DNA of 64,000 nucleotides from contig NZ_KI911467.1 of NCBI RefSeq assembly GCF_000514775.1, positions 242,377 through 306,376 of the forward strand. The letters run 5' to 3'. Source of the stretch: Salinispora pacifica CNR114. Its GTDB lineage: Bacteria > Actinomycetota > Actinomycetes > Mycobacteriales > Micromonosporaceae. Shown here piece after piece: positions 50,175-58,971 of this stretch (position 1 is its first letter; each line of letters starts with the position of its first letter). The notes below the pieces were generated by a model. The model was not told the origin of the DNA, searched no databases, and saw only the letters and a list, made by a program, of their open reading frames with translations. Position numbers and translations under genes: made by a program.

Positions 50175-53100
50175 TCAGCGGTGCGCCGGGGTGACCTCGG
50201 CGAGCCGCAGTGGCCGGTAGCCGTCGGTGTCGAGTTGGGAGAGTTCGCCGTCGATGTCGACGGAGTGGGTGCCGTAGAAGTGGACGTTCTCGTGGTGGGT
50301 GGGCCAGATGTGCGCCAGGACCTCGTCGTCGACCTGGCGGTCGTCGCGGCGTAGCGCGCCGACGGCGAGGCCGTGGTACTCGGTGGACCAGCAGACGATC
50401 GCGTTGGTGGCCAGGGTGAGACACCACATCTGCTCGGTCTGCTGCTCATGGTGCCGACGCCGCAGCGCTCCCTCGCCGGCGTAGGCGAGGGAGCGGCGCA
50501 GGGCGTGCAGGTTCTCGCCCTTGTTAAGCTGCCGGGAGATGCGCCGCCGGTAGGTCTCGTCGGCCAGGTACCGGGCGGCGTAGACGGTGCGGCGCAGCGC
50601 CCCGTACTCCTTGATCGCGCTGGTCAGCGTGTTCTGCTGCCGTTTCGAGGAGCACAGCTTCCCGACGACCAGTGCGGCGGTGGCGTGGCCGCCCTGCACG
50701 CTCGCGGCGACGCGCAGCAGATCGTCCCAGGTGCTTGTGATCAGGTCGGTGTTCAGGCGCCGGGTCAGCAGGCCACCGGCGCGTGGGTAGCGGGCGAGGA
50801 ACTCGGCGTTCGGCCCGGTCCGGTAGAGGGTGATCTTCCCGAGGTCGCGGATGCGCGGTGAGAGCTGCTTGCCGACCAAATCGAACAGGGCGAAGTTGGC
50901 CAGGGTCGCGCCGTGGGTGTCGGTGGCGTGCTCGAACACAGCTAGGTCGGTGGCGTTGCCCAGCAGCCCGTCGAGGACGTAGTGCGACTCCGGCGCCGTG
51001 GCCACGATGACCTTGGTGTCGAAGGTGGAGTGCTGGTCGGAGACGTGGGTGTAGGTGGACACGCCCTGCCCCCGGGCGAAGTACCGGGACAGGTGACGTG
51101 CGGTGATCGACTTGCCCTTGATCGGGAACCGCTGCCCGTCCGACGACGACAGGGTTCCGGAGCCGAACGCCTGGGTCAGCGGCAGCCGGTGGTGGTAGTT
51201 CACCACCGCGGCGTTGGCCGCCTCCAGCGTCTCGGGCCGGAAGTACCACTCGGCGGTCCAGGCCAGCACGTCGTACGGCACGCCGCAGGACTCGGCCATC
51301 GCGGACAGGCCCATGTTCGTGGCCTCGGCGATGATCACGTACATCAGGTTGCGCTTGAGCTCGGCCGGCCGGTTCACCTTCCCGCCGGCGTGCACTAGGT
51401 GGTCGGTGAACCCGGTCCGCGCGTCAACCTCCACCAGCACCGACGCGATCGGCACCCGCGGCAGCATCCCGGCCAACTCCGCGCGCAACGCGTCGGCCTC
51501 GGCGGGAACGTCCTCGGCGGTCAACGGCGGGATGATCAGCTCCCCGTCGTCGGTGAGGCGCACCTCGCCCGGGTTGCCCTTCGCCAACTGGGCCTCCAGA
51601 TCGGCCAGGGCGGTGTGTAGCTCGTCGTCGGCCTGCGCGAGCGCGTCGGCGGCCTCGACCGGTTTGCCGACCAGGTGGCAGAACTCCACCTTCTGCGGCG
51701 CCCACGCCGCCGGGGTGAGCAGAAACGACGCCGGATCGGCGTAGCGGCGCGACCCGGGCACGAACACGTCACCCGAGCGCAGCCCGTCCCGAAGGCCAAC
51801 CAGCACAGCGATCTCCCAGTACCGGCGGTACGCGGTGACGTCGCCAGCCTGCTCCGCGGCGACCAGGTAGCCGGCCCACTTCGTCGGCACGAACCCGACC
51901 GGCGCACCGGCCGGAACCTTGCGGGCACCGGTGGCGTACAACTCAGCCAGCACACTCACCGCCTGCAGCAGCTGCTCGGTGCCGGGCCCTCCAGCGAACT
52001 GCACCGCCGCGAGCACGGCCGGGGCGAACTGCCGCAGGTACGACATCGACGCGTCCAGCATGCTGAGCTGCCCGTGATCACGCGGCAGCCGCTCACGGCG
52101 CTCGGCCCACGCAGCGCGCATCCGATCCATCCCGATCCGGCCGCGCAGCAGCGTGCCGATCTGCTCATCGCCGATCCCGGTGTCGAGCACGATCGTCAGG
52201 ATCTCGTCCAGCAGCGCCTGCCGGTTCTCCCCGCCCTTCGCCCGTTCCGCCAGGGCCTCGGCCACCTTCTGCTTCGCCGCCGCCTCCCGCCCGCTGATCG
52301 CCTGGTCGAACAGCAGCAACGTCTCATCCAGCACGTCGACCGCCGACTGCGCCAACAGGGTCAGCAGGATCGGATACCGGCGCTCCGGCTCACGCCGCTG
52401 CAACGCCTGCCCCGTCAACCGGCGACCCACCCCGGCCAGGAACCGGCGCCGCTCCGCCGGCAACATCGACAAATCCAGCATGTGCGCGTCCAACCGGCGC
52501 AGGTAGGTCAGCTTCTCCAACTCGGCCTTCACCGCAGCCGGGCTCGACGACGTCGGCCCCACACCCAGCCACGCCAGCGGAGTCCGGCCCAGGTAGGCGT
52601 CCGGAACCAGCAACAGGTCCAACTCCGCGCACCGCCGGTCGGTCAACAGGTGCCGCACCCGCGCCCACGTCTCACCCCGAGCACGGGCCCTAGCCGCGGC
52701 CACCCGCCGCAGCAGCAGGATCACCCCAGGCCGCACCACCCGCGACGACAACAGATACTCGCAGGCCAGCCGGAACAACAGCTTCGGCGAGTCGTGCTCC
52801 ATCGCCCGAGCGAACAGGAACTCGTCGAGGTCCTTCCACCCGACGGTGTCCATCGACCGCCAGCCGGCATAGCCGGCCACCTCCCGCAGATGCCCCGTCC
52901 GGGTCTGCTCCCGCTCCCCGTACCCACGCAGCTCACCCATCGCGATCCCGAGCCGCTGCGACAACCGGCCCACCACGGCCGCCGGCGCCGCCGCAACCTC
53001 ATCGGGCACGAACCCCAGCCACGGCAGCGTGCACAACTGCACCGCCACACCCAACACGTTGCGGCCCGTACGGAACTGGCGCACGAACGCCTCATCCGCA

Positions 53101-53201
53101 CCGGTCAACGTGAAGTACCGGATCAACTCCGCCCGGTTGATCTCCGGGAACCCCCGAAGCCGCGCCAGATCCTCCGCCGAGAACACGTCCTGAGTCGCCA
53201 C
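50175..53201 (-). CDS. tnpA: Tn3-family transposase (TnpA)
   Basis: A 1008-residue transposase. The N-terminal DUF4158 domain includes INRAELIRYFTLTGADEAFV; the C-terminal DDE_Tnp_Tn3 domain has the HVSDQHSTFDTKVIVATAPE segment with a catalytic Asp, and later the acidic EYHGLAVGALRRDDRQVDDE. Length matches full-length Tn3 transposases. It starts at GTG 53201, 82 bp from the right inverted repeat. It performs replicative transposition together with the resolvase. No disabling change is seen. Confidence 0.93.
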   Translation of the reverse strand: MATQDVFSAEDLARLRGFPEINRAELIRYFTLTGADEAFVRQFRTGRNVLGVAVQLCTLPWLGFVPDEVAAAPAAVVGRLSQRLGIAMGELRGYGEREQTRTGHLREVAGYAGWRSMDTVGWKDLDEFLFARAMEHDSPKLLFRLACEYLLSSRVVRPGVILLLRRVAAARARARGETWARVRHLLTDRRCAELDLLLVPDAYLGRTPLAWLGVGPTSSSPAAVKAELEKLTYLRRLDAHMLDLSMLPAERRRFLAGVGRRLTGQALQRREPERRYPILLTLLAQSAVDVLDETLLLFDQAISGREAAAKQKVAEALAERAKGGENRQALLDEILTIVLDTGIGDEQIGTLLRGRIGMDRMRAAWAERRERLPRDHGQLSMLDASMSYLRQFAPAVLAAVQFAGGPGTEQLLQAVSVLAELYATGARKVPAGAPVGFVPTKWAGYLVAAEQAGDVTAYRRYWEIAVLVGLRDGLRSGDVFVPGSRRYADPASFLLTPAAWAPQKVEFCHLVGKPVEAADALAQADDELHTALADLEAQLAKGNPGEVRLTDDGELIIPPLTAEDVPAEADALRAELAGMLPRVPIASVLVEVDARTGFTDHLVHAGGKVNRPAELKRNLMYVIIAEATNMGLSAMAESCGVPYDVLAWTAEWYFRPETLEAANAAVVNYHHRLPLTQAFGSGTLSSSDGQRFPIKGKSITARHLSRYFARGQGVSTYTHVSDQHSTFDTKVIVATAPESHYVLDGLLGNATDLAVFEHATDTHGATLANFALFDLVGKQLSPRIRDLGKITLYRTGPNAEFLARYPRAGGLLTRRLNTDLITSTWDDLLRVAASVQGGHATAALVVGKLCSSKRQQNTLTSAIKEYGALRRTVYAARYLADETYRRRISRQLNKGENLHALRRSLAYAGEGALRRRHHEQQTEQMWCLTLATNAIVCWSTEYHGLAVGALRRDDRQVDDEVLAHIWPTHHENVHFYGTHSVDIDGELSQLDTDGYRPLRLAEVTPAHR

Positions 53202-53282
53202 AACCCCACCACCCGAGCATCGATCGTCACCGAACGGGACGGCACGCTACGGGCCAGATCAGAGCTTGATCAACCCTCAGTT

Positions 53283-53319
53283 CTTAGCGTTGTTTTTGGG
53301 CTGGAAACTACGGGCGGGC
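53283..53319 (-). repeat. Tn3 right inverted repeat
   Basis: A 37-bp repeat complementary to 45434-45470 at 35 positions. Its inner end abuts the short region upstream of tnpA. Confidence 0.9.
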
Positions 53320-53383
53320 CTTGTGGGAGACCGGGGTCTTCCGTGGGAGGCCGTCTGGGGTGTCAATGAATCTCGAACGTGAT

Positions 53384-54105
53384 TACTGCCGGAGCCTGCG
53401 AACCTGCGCCGGCTCAAGCGGGAGATCGAACGGCAGTGGGGCGCCGTGGCGTTGATTGACACCGGCATCAAGGCCGCCGCGGCCGGCGATCACGGGCACA
53501 GCGAGGACGACCTGCGATATGTGCGCCGCCGATTCTTATCGGCCGAGAGCGCACAGGCGATGGCCGTGGAGATCACCAACGCCACCTTCGCCGTGCGCTC
53601 CGAGAGCATCTGGGGCACTGGGTCGACGGCGGTGGCCAGCGACTCGACGCACTTCGGTGCTTACGACCAGAACATCTTCACCCAGTGGCACTCGCGCTAC
53701 GGTGGCCGCGGCGTGCTCATCTGCTGGCACGTCGAACGCACGTCTATGGCGATCCACTCCCAGCTGATCTCCTGCGCTGCGTCCGAGGTCGCCGCGATGG
53801 TGGAGGGCGCGGTCCGGCACGGCACCACGATGCAGGTGGAGGCGAACTATACCGACAGCCACGGCCAGTCCGAGATCGGCTTCGGCATCACCCGGCTGCT
53901 CGGCTTCGACCTGCTGCCGCGCATCAAGCGGATCAACCACGTCAAGCTGTACCGCCCCGCCGCTCGCGAGGCTGGTGCCTGGCCGGGGTTGGCGCCGGCG
54001 ATGTTGGCCGGGCGATCCGCTGGGATCTGGTCGCCGAGCACCTCCGCGCCCGGCAGTGCGGCTGGCCCGGTGTCCGGACCGGGCGCTACGGCAGAGCTGC
54101 CGTAG
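53384..54105 (+). pseudogene. older Tn3-family transposase fragment
   Basis: The frame encodes EPANLRRLKREIERQWGAVA, then after an internal deletion SEDDLRYVRRRFLSAESAQA and the catalytic region with ASDSTHFGAYDQN and HGTTMQVEANYTDSHGQSEI. The typical C-terminal AIRWDLVAEHL appears in another frame, so the gene is truncated at both ends, internally deleted and frameshifted. It differs from the intact tnpA and is on the opposite strand. It lies 58 bp from the end of the new Tn3 element. Confidence 0.8.
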
Positions 54106-54126
54106 CGCGCGTGCGCCTGGTCGTGC

Positions 54127-54789
54127 TCAAGGACCGGCGATGCTCGTGCGCGTCCCGGTGGCCTGCTCCGGTCCTGTGCCGGGTGGGGTTCTGAGGCGGC
54201 CGAGGCCGGGCAGGACCCGGCCCACTCGGGTGGCGTAGGCGGTGTAGGCCGCGCCGTGCAGGCGGATCAGGTAGGGCTCCTCGGCGGCGCGGACCTGCAG
54301 CTGCACCGACACGACCAGCACCAGTGTGGCGGCTAGGGAGATCAGGTTGGGGGTCATCAGGGTGATGCCGAGGCTGGTGACGGTCATCGCGGTGAAGATC
54401 GGGTTGCGGGCGAGGGCGAAGACGCCGGTGGTGACGAGCGCGGTGCGCTCGCCGGGGTCGAACCCGATGCGCCAGGAGGCGCCCATGTGCAACTGCGAGA
54501 CGAGGGTGGCCAGCACCCCGGCCACAGCCAGGACCAGTCCGGCTGTGCCCGCCACCCGGTGGTCGAGCACGCCGAGCGGGGGCAGGCCCGCGATCGCGGA
54601 GACTGGGCCGGCCGGGCCGAGCAGCAACGCGGCGGCGAACAGCAGCTTCGCCCACCATCGGAGGGTGCCGGCCGGCCCGGCGTCCAGGCGCAGCCCGGTA
54701 TCGCCGGTGCGGCGCCATTGCACGACGCTGCGCCATCCGAACGCCAGCGCCAGCCCGGCCAGGTAGATGGTCAGAGCGGCTACGGCCAT
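54127..54789 (-). CDS. isoprenylcysteine-carboxyl-methyltransferase-like membrane protein
   Basis: A 220-residue protein with about five membrane helices and the ICMT/PEMT signature near the C-terminus (GVFALARNPIFTAMTVTSLG, then EEPYLIRLHGAAYTAYATRV). Bacterial relatives are SAM-dependent membrane methyltransferases, often next to metal-resistance genes. The start is ATG 54789, overlapping the stop of the CDF gene. It is the third gene of an ArsR-CDF-ICMT operon. Confidence 0.85.
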   Translation of the reverse strand: MAVAALTIYLAGLALAFGWRSVVQWRRTGDTGLRLDAGPAGTLRWWAKLLFAAALLLGPAGPVSAIAGLPPLGVLDHRVAGTAGLVLAVAGVLATLVSQLHMGASWRIGFDPGERTALVTTGVFALARNPIFTAMTVTSLGITLMTPNLISLAATLVLVVSVQLQVRAAEEPYLIRLHGAAYTAYATRVGRVLPGLGRLRTPPGTGPEQATGTRTSIAGP

Positions 54790-55532
54790 CACCGCGCCCC
54801 GGGATCGGTCGTGTCGCAGCAGCCGTCGCCGCAGCCACCGGCGGTCGCGTCACCAGTGGTAGCGACGGCCGGGGTGGCGTGCAGGGCGGCGTTGGGCGCG
54901 CAGCAGGTGTCGCCCTTCCACGCCTCGCGGCCTTCCTTGACGGCGACGGCGGCGATAACCAGGGCGGCGATCGGGTCGGCCCAGGACCAGCCGAACAGGC
55001 TGTTGACCGCCAGGCCGACGAGTAGGACCGCGGACAGGTAGGTGCACAGCAGGGTCTGCTTGGAGTCGGCCACCGCCGTGCGGGAACCGAGTTCGCGGCC
55101 GGCCCGGCGCTGCGCGTACGACAGCACCGGCATCACCAGTAGCGACACCGTGGCCAGCACCAGGCCGACGCTGGAGTGCTCAGCCTCGGCGCCACCGAGC
55201 AGCGCGCGCACCGACTCCACGGTGATGTACGCGGCGAGGACGAAGAACGACACGGCGATGATGCGCAGCGCCGTCTTCTCCCGCGCTTCGGGGTCTCGGC
55301 CAGCGAACTGCCACGCCACCGCGGCCGCGGAGGCCACCTCGATGATCGAGTCCAGGCCGAAGCCGATCAGCGCCGTCGACGAGGCGAGGGTGCCGGCGGT
55401 GATCGCCACGACCGCCTCGATCACGTTGTAGGTGATCGTCGCGGCGACGAACAGCCGCACCCGGCGGGCGAGCACCGCCCGCCGGGCTGGTGTCGGTCCG
55501 GCCGGGGTGAGCTGGATCAGGGGCAGGCTCAT
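54789..55532 (-). CDS. cation diffusion facilitator (metal efflux)
   Basis: A 247-residue CDF-family transporter with six helices. The metal-site helices read TALIGFGLDSIIEVASAAAV and RTAVADSKQTLLCTYLSAVL. The C-terminal tail is cysteine-rich (GDTCCAPN and GGCGDGCCDT), replacing the usual cytoplasmic domain, so it may bind soft metals. ATG 55532 overlaps the ArsR stop. Together with the CmtR-like regulator it probably exports Cd, Pb or Zn. Confidence 0.87.
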   Translation of the reverse strand: MSLPLIQLTPAGPTPARRAVLARRVRLFVAATITYNVIEAVVAITAGTLASSTALIGFGLDSIIEVASAAAVAWQFAGRDPEAREKTALRIIAVSFFVLAAYITVESVRALLGGAEAEHSSVGLVLATVSLLVMPVLSYAQRRAGRELGSRTAVADSKQTLLCTYLSAVLLVGLAVNSLFGWSWADPIAALVIAAVAVKEGREAWKGDTCCAPNAALHATPAVATTGDATAGGCGDGCCDTTDPGAR

Positions 55533-55861
55533 CAGCAGCAGCCCTTCGAGTCGGAGTCCGGGCACGCGGCCGGGTCCACGGCCAGGACCAGGCCGAGCAG
55601 GTCACCCAGGGCATGCGCCAGCCGCGGGTCGGCCAACTCGTAGCGGGTACGTCGGCCCTCCGGCGCGGCGACCACCAGGCCGCAGCCGCGCAGGCAGGTG
55701 AGATGGTTGGACAGATTCTGCCGGGTCGTGCCCAGCAGCTCGGCCAGCTCCGCCGGATATCCGGGCCCGTCGCGCAGCGCCAGCAGCAGCCGCGCCCGGA
55801 TCGGATCCGACAGCGCGTGGCCGAAGCGAGCCAGCACCTGCCCGTACGTCAACGTCTCCAC
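55532..55861 (-). CDS. ArsR-family metal sensor (CmtR-like)
   Basis: A 109-residue ArsR repressor. The HTH reads YPAELAELLGTTRQNLSNHL followed by TCLRGCGLVVAAPEGRRTRY. The two cysteines of CLRGC match the Cys-x3-Cys of the Cd(II)/Pb(II) sensor CmtR, and the C-terminus adds further Cys (AACPDSDSKGCC). GTG 55861 was chosen because related proteins start near LTYGQVLARFG. An inverted repeat lies just upstream. It should be released by Cd or Pb and control the CDF-ICMT genes. Confidence 0.87.
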   Translation of the reverse strand: METLTYGQVLARFGHALSDPIRARLLLALRDGPGYPAELAELLGTTRQNLSNHLTCLRGCGLVVAAPEGRRTRYELADPRLAHALGDLLGLVLAVDPAACPDSDSKGCC

Positions 55862-55871
55862 ACCCCACAAC

Positions 55872-55891
55872 AGTACACCCAATGCTGTACT
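55872..55891. promoter_or_regulatory. ArsR operator candidate
   Basis: AGTACA (55872-55877) and TGTACT (55886-55891) are perfect complements 8 bp apart, 10 bp upstream of the ArsR start. The geometry matches ArsR/SmtB-family operators. Confidence 0.6.
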
Positions 55892-56030
55892 AACGGCAGT
55901 GGGGATGCGTACTGCCTCACAGGGAACCCCCAGCAGCCGCTCAGCCACTGAATAAAGCCGCCGCTGTATCCTCGCCGGGGTTGTGGAAGGGGCGCCCGAG
56001 CGGACGGGCCCGCCGGATGAAGGGATGCTG

Positions 56031-56861
56031 ATGGGGACGAACAACGCTCGTAAGCGCACGGCTAAGGGGCCCTCGGGCGCCGGCGGCGCCCGGCCCGGTC
56101 GTCCAGGAACGGGTGCGCCCCACGGCGGCACGGGGTCCGCCCGCGCGGCGGGAGCGGCCCCGTCCAAGGCTGCCCAGTCGGCGGCCAAGGCAACGCGGAA
56201 GATCCGCAAGACGGGCATGAGCACGAACCTCAAGGTGACCCTCGGCGTGCTGACCATCGCGCTCGCCGTGCTGGCCGGCGTGGTGCTGGTCAACCGCGGC
56301 GGCGACAGCACGCCGGCGGCCGTGGCCGAGGCGGTCGTGCGCCCCGACAGCCACCGGCTGTCCACCGCGGTGGACAGCAAGACCACCGTGGTGGAGTTCC
56401 TCGACTTCGAGTGCGAGTCCTGCCTGGCCGCCTACCCGAGCGTGGAGAAGCTACGCGCCGAATACGGCGACCGGATCACCTACGTGGTGCGGTACTTCCC
56501 GATCGCCAGTCACCCGAACGCCTACAACGCCGCGCACGCCGCCGAGGCCGCCGCCCGGCAGGGCAAGTTCGAGGCGATGTACAAGAAGCTGTTCGACACC
56601 GCCACGGTGTGGGGTCACCAGCAGCAGTCGCAGGCCGCCGTGTTCGAGGGCTACGCCCAGGAACTGGGCCTGGACATGACCCGGTTCAAGGCCGACGTGG
56701 CCAGCACTCAGGTCGCCGACCGGGTCAAGGCTGACGCCTCCGACGGCGAAGCCCTCGGCGTGCAGGGCACCCCGACGTTCTTCATCAACGGCGAGAAGTT
56801 CGCCGGCCGCCCCGACTACGCCGGTCTCAAGGCCGCCGTCGACGCCTCGCTGAACTCGTGA
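56031..56861 (+). CDS. membrane-anchored DsbA-like thiol oxidase
   Basis: A 276-residue protein. Residues 1-60 are a basic/glycine-rich cytoplasmic tail, one helix follows (LGVLTIALAVLAGVVLVN), then a DsbA-type thioredoxin domain with active site FECESCLAAYPSVEKL and the cis-Pro region QGTPTFFINGEKFAG. It oxidises cysteines of secreted proteins. ATG 56031 is 6 nt after AAGGG. It overlaps the downstream VKOR gene (GTGA), its usual re-oxidation partner. Confidence 0.9.
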   Translation: MGTNNARKRTAKGPSGAGGARPGRPGTGAPHGGTGSARAAGAAPSKAAQSAAKATRKIRKTGMSTNLKVTLGVLTIALAVLAGVVLVNRGGDSTPAAVAEAVVRPDSHRLSTAVDSKTTVVEFLDFECESCLAAYPSVEKLRAEYGDRITYVVRYFPIASHPNAYNAAHAAEAAARQGKFEAMYKKLFDTATVWGHQQQSQAAVFEGYAQELGLDMTRFKADVASTQVADRVKADASDGEALGVQGTPTFFINGEKFAGRPDYAGLKAAVDASLNS

Positions 56862-57490
56862 CCGCGACCCTGGCCGACACCGCTGCCAAGCATCCGGCCG
56901 GTGACCCGCCCACCCTGGGCTACCGGGTGATCGGTTGGACGCTTACCGTCGGCGGGCTGATCGGCGCCCTCGCCGCGTTCGTCCTGACCGTCGAGAAGAT
57001 CGCCCTGCTCAGGGACCCCGGCTACACGCCGACCTGCTCGATCAACCCGATCCTGTCCTGCGGCTCCATCATGGCCACCGGCCAGGCCGAGGTGTTCGGA
57101 TTCCCGAACCCGCTCATCGGCCTGGCCACCTTCCCCGTCGTCGCCGCTACCGGCGCCGCCCTGATCGCCGGCGCCCGGCTGCCCCGCTGGTGGTGGCTCA
57201 CCCTGCAGGCCGGCACCGTGTTCGGCGTCGGGTTCGTGCACTGGCTGTTCTACCAGAGCCTCTACCGTATCGGCGCGCTCTGCCCGTACTGCATGGTCGT
57301 CTGGGTCGTCATGATCGTGCTGTTCACCTACACCACCCTGCACAACCTTGACCGCGGCCACCTGCCCGCGCCGCGGCGGCTCACCGACACGCTGCTGCAG
57401 GTGCACAGCGCCATCCCCACCGTCTGGCTGCTGATCCTCACCGCACTGATCGGTCTGAAGTTCTGGGACTACTGGCGCACCCTGCTCTGA
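56858..57490 (+). CDS. vitamin K epoxide reductase (VKOR) family protein
   Basis: A 210-residue, five-helix membrane protein with the loop cysteines in PTCSINPILSCGSIM and the CPYC active site in GALCPYCMVVW. Bacterial VKOR re-oxidises DsbA with quinone. It starts at GTG 56858 inside the DsbA stop. The pair supplies disulfide formation, perhaps for the Cys-rich products of the neighbouring metal operon. Confidence 0.92.
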   Translation: MTATLADTAAKHPAGDPPTLGYRVIGWTLTVGGLIGALAAFVLTVEKIALLRDPGYTPTCSINPILSCGSIMATGQAEVFGFPNPLIGLATFPVVAATGAALIAGARLPRWWWLTLQAGTVFGVGFVHWLFYQSLYRIGALCPYCMVVWVVMIVLFTYTTLHNLDRGHLPAPRRLTDTLLQVHSAIPTVWLLILTALIGLKFWDYWRTLL

Positions 57491-57513
57491 CCACCCCCGC
57501 CCAGGGCGGAGCC

Positions 57514-57786
57514 TCAGCCCCGGCGGGGGTCAGGTGCCCGAGCCGATGCGGCGCGCTCGATCGCTCGGTACACCGTCGAGCGGGCGACGCCGAACAACTC
57601 GGCCAGCTCGGCGCTGGTGTGCTCGCCGGCCGCGAGCAACGCCACGAGATGCGTCTCCTGCCGCGGGTTCAGCTTGGGCTGCTTGCCGCGTACGCCACCG
57701 AAGGCACAGCAGCTATCGACATCTGCGAGTGCGGCGGCGAGCTCGCGGCCGAGCTGGCTCAGCAAAGATCGACTACAGTCGGTCAT
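57514..57786 (-). CDS. small recombinase-type HTH protein
   Basis: A 90-residue protein. Its C-terminal half, KQPKLNPRQETHLVALLAAG then EHTSAELAELFGVARSTVYR, matches the HTH tail of serine recombinases. No catalytic domain is present upstream. It may be a free-standing DNA-binding protein, which exist in actinomycetes, or a truncated resolvase. The CC pair at about residues 27-28 is unusual. Confidence 0.65.
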   Translation of the reverse strand: MTDCSRSLLSQLGRELAAALADVDSCCAFGGVRGKQPKLNPRQETHLVALLAAGEHTSAELAELFGVARSTVYRAIERAASARAPDPRRG

Positions 57787-58278
57787 GTTGGCCGACTCGG
57801 CGGCGTCCGGATCTGCCGAAAGTAGTGCGTTCTTCGTGCCGCGGCGGCGAAAGGGATGCCGGTAAGTCTTGGGTGTCCGGGGCCGGCGTGAATGACGATG
57901 ATGCGGTGGTCGTCGAGTCGACGACGTACCAGATCCGGCCGGCGAGCCGTAGAGTGCCCGGCGTGTTCGATCATCCGTCCGGTTGTTCCTGCTGCTATGA
58001 GCCTCTTGACCCACAGACTTCGACATCCGGTCGGCTGCTTCTGATCCGATCCTTACCCTGTCGGAACAGGAACGGGCGGCGGTGTGGGGCGGTCGGAACC
58101 TGATGCAGGCCGAGGGGTAGGAGCCTTCGTGCGCGGCTCGTAGCCGTCAATCACACGATTTGCCGCGACCAAAGCGCACGGACCTGCACACACGCAACGT
58201 CGCAGCCCTGACCACCCTCGCGGCACCGGAACACCGTCGCCAGCTTCGACGGACGGCAGCCAGGTTGTTGAGGACCGC
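57787..58278. other. gene-poor region
   Basis: In these 492 bp I find no gene with support. The composition is intermediate, and short frames on both strands lack ribosome sites and motifs. Confidence 0.45.
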
Positions 58279-58464
58279 GTGGATTTACCCTGGTGCGTGC
58301 CCGCCCATGATCTGCCCCTCATCGCCTGCGGCGGCCCTCCCTGCCAGGTCATTTCCGCCGGCTACGAGCGGATCATCGGCTTTGCCGCAACAGCGGAGGA
58401 AGCCGCGGAGCTGGTAGTCGAGAACCTGCCGCCCGCCCCGACGCTCACTGGCTCGACGCACTGA
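58279..58464 (+). pseudogene. DUF6193-like C-terminal fragment
   Basis: A 61-codon frame from GTG 58279 (DLPWCVPAHDLPLIACGGPP, then IIGFAATAEEAAELVVENLP) resembles the C-terminus of DUF6193 proteins, which are normally over 150 residues long. The frame remains open a little upstream but without the rest of the domain. Probably a truncated relic; a short real gene cannot be excluded. Confidence 0.4.
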
Positions 58465-58517
58465 TCTGGCCGTCCGAGTGTGGCGGCCGTCGGACGGGGG
58501 GCTTCGAGCCAGTCAGC

Positions 58518-58916
58518 TCACACGGGGCCGTCGAGATAGCCGACGTCGGTAGAACCTGACGCGACGCGGACGCGATACCCCCAGTGCCGTAAGACCTGGG
58601 CGATCTTCGCGGCGCCAGCCGGGTTGGCGGAGTGGACGTTGATGACGCCGACGTCAAAGGGGCGCTTGTCGAAGGCGGCCCGCTCCAGGACCGCCACGAC
58701 CGGCCAGATCGTGTCGTCCCCGCCGAGATCGTGGTCTAGCCACAGCTCGTCCAAGCGCCGGTCCCGGCACCGATCGAGGAGTTCAACTCCTGCGGCGCTG
58801 GTACGGGCCACCTGGGCACCACGGCCATCCACGAACGAACGAAGGTCATCGACCAGGACGATCGTTCGGCGGGCATCCACGCGATGATGATGCCTGGCAG
58901 CATCGTGATGCGACAT
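58518..58916 (-). CDS. cyclic-phosphate-processing receiver-domain protein
   Basis: A 132-residue single domain: IVLVDDLRSFVDGRG at the first strand with paired Asp, DELWLDHDLGGDD, and a VGVINVHSANPAGAAKIAQV helix-strand. This matches the receiver-like family proposed to act with cyclic-phosphate RNA or nucleotide processing. GTG 58880 is an alternative start without the His-rich first 12 residues. It follows the 173-residue gene by 55 bp on the same strand. Confidence 0.7.
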   Translation of the reverse strand: MSHHDAARHHHRVDARRTIVLVDDLRSFVDGRGAQVARTSAAGVELLDRCRDRRLDELWLDHDLGGDDTIWPVVAVLERAAFDKRPFDVGVINVHSANPAGAAKIAQVLRHWGYRVRVASGSTDVGYLDGPV

Positions 58917-58971
58917 CCGGATTTGCGGCGGATCGGGCGTAGGTCACTGCTGCAGGCCGTCACCGATAGGA

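Larger units (their letters stand above)
45434..53319. mobile_element. Tn3-family transposon, 7.9 kb
   Basis: Inverted repeats of 37 bp at 45434-45470 and 53283-53319 match at 35 positions; both read inward as GYCCGTAGTTTCC... and end in the Tn3-typical CGCTAAG. CTTGTG is repeated directly outside both ends (45428-45433 and 53320-53325). Inside are a Tn3 transposase next to the right repeat, a serine resolvase and several cargo genes. Near-identical ends and an intact transposase suggest recent insertion. Tn3 duplications are usually 5 bp, so 6 bp may include a chance match. Confidence 0.92.
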
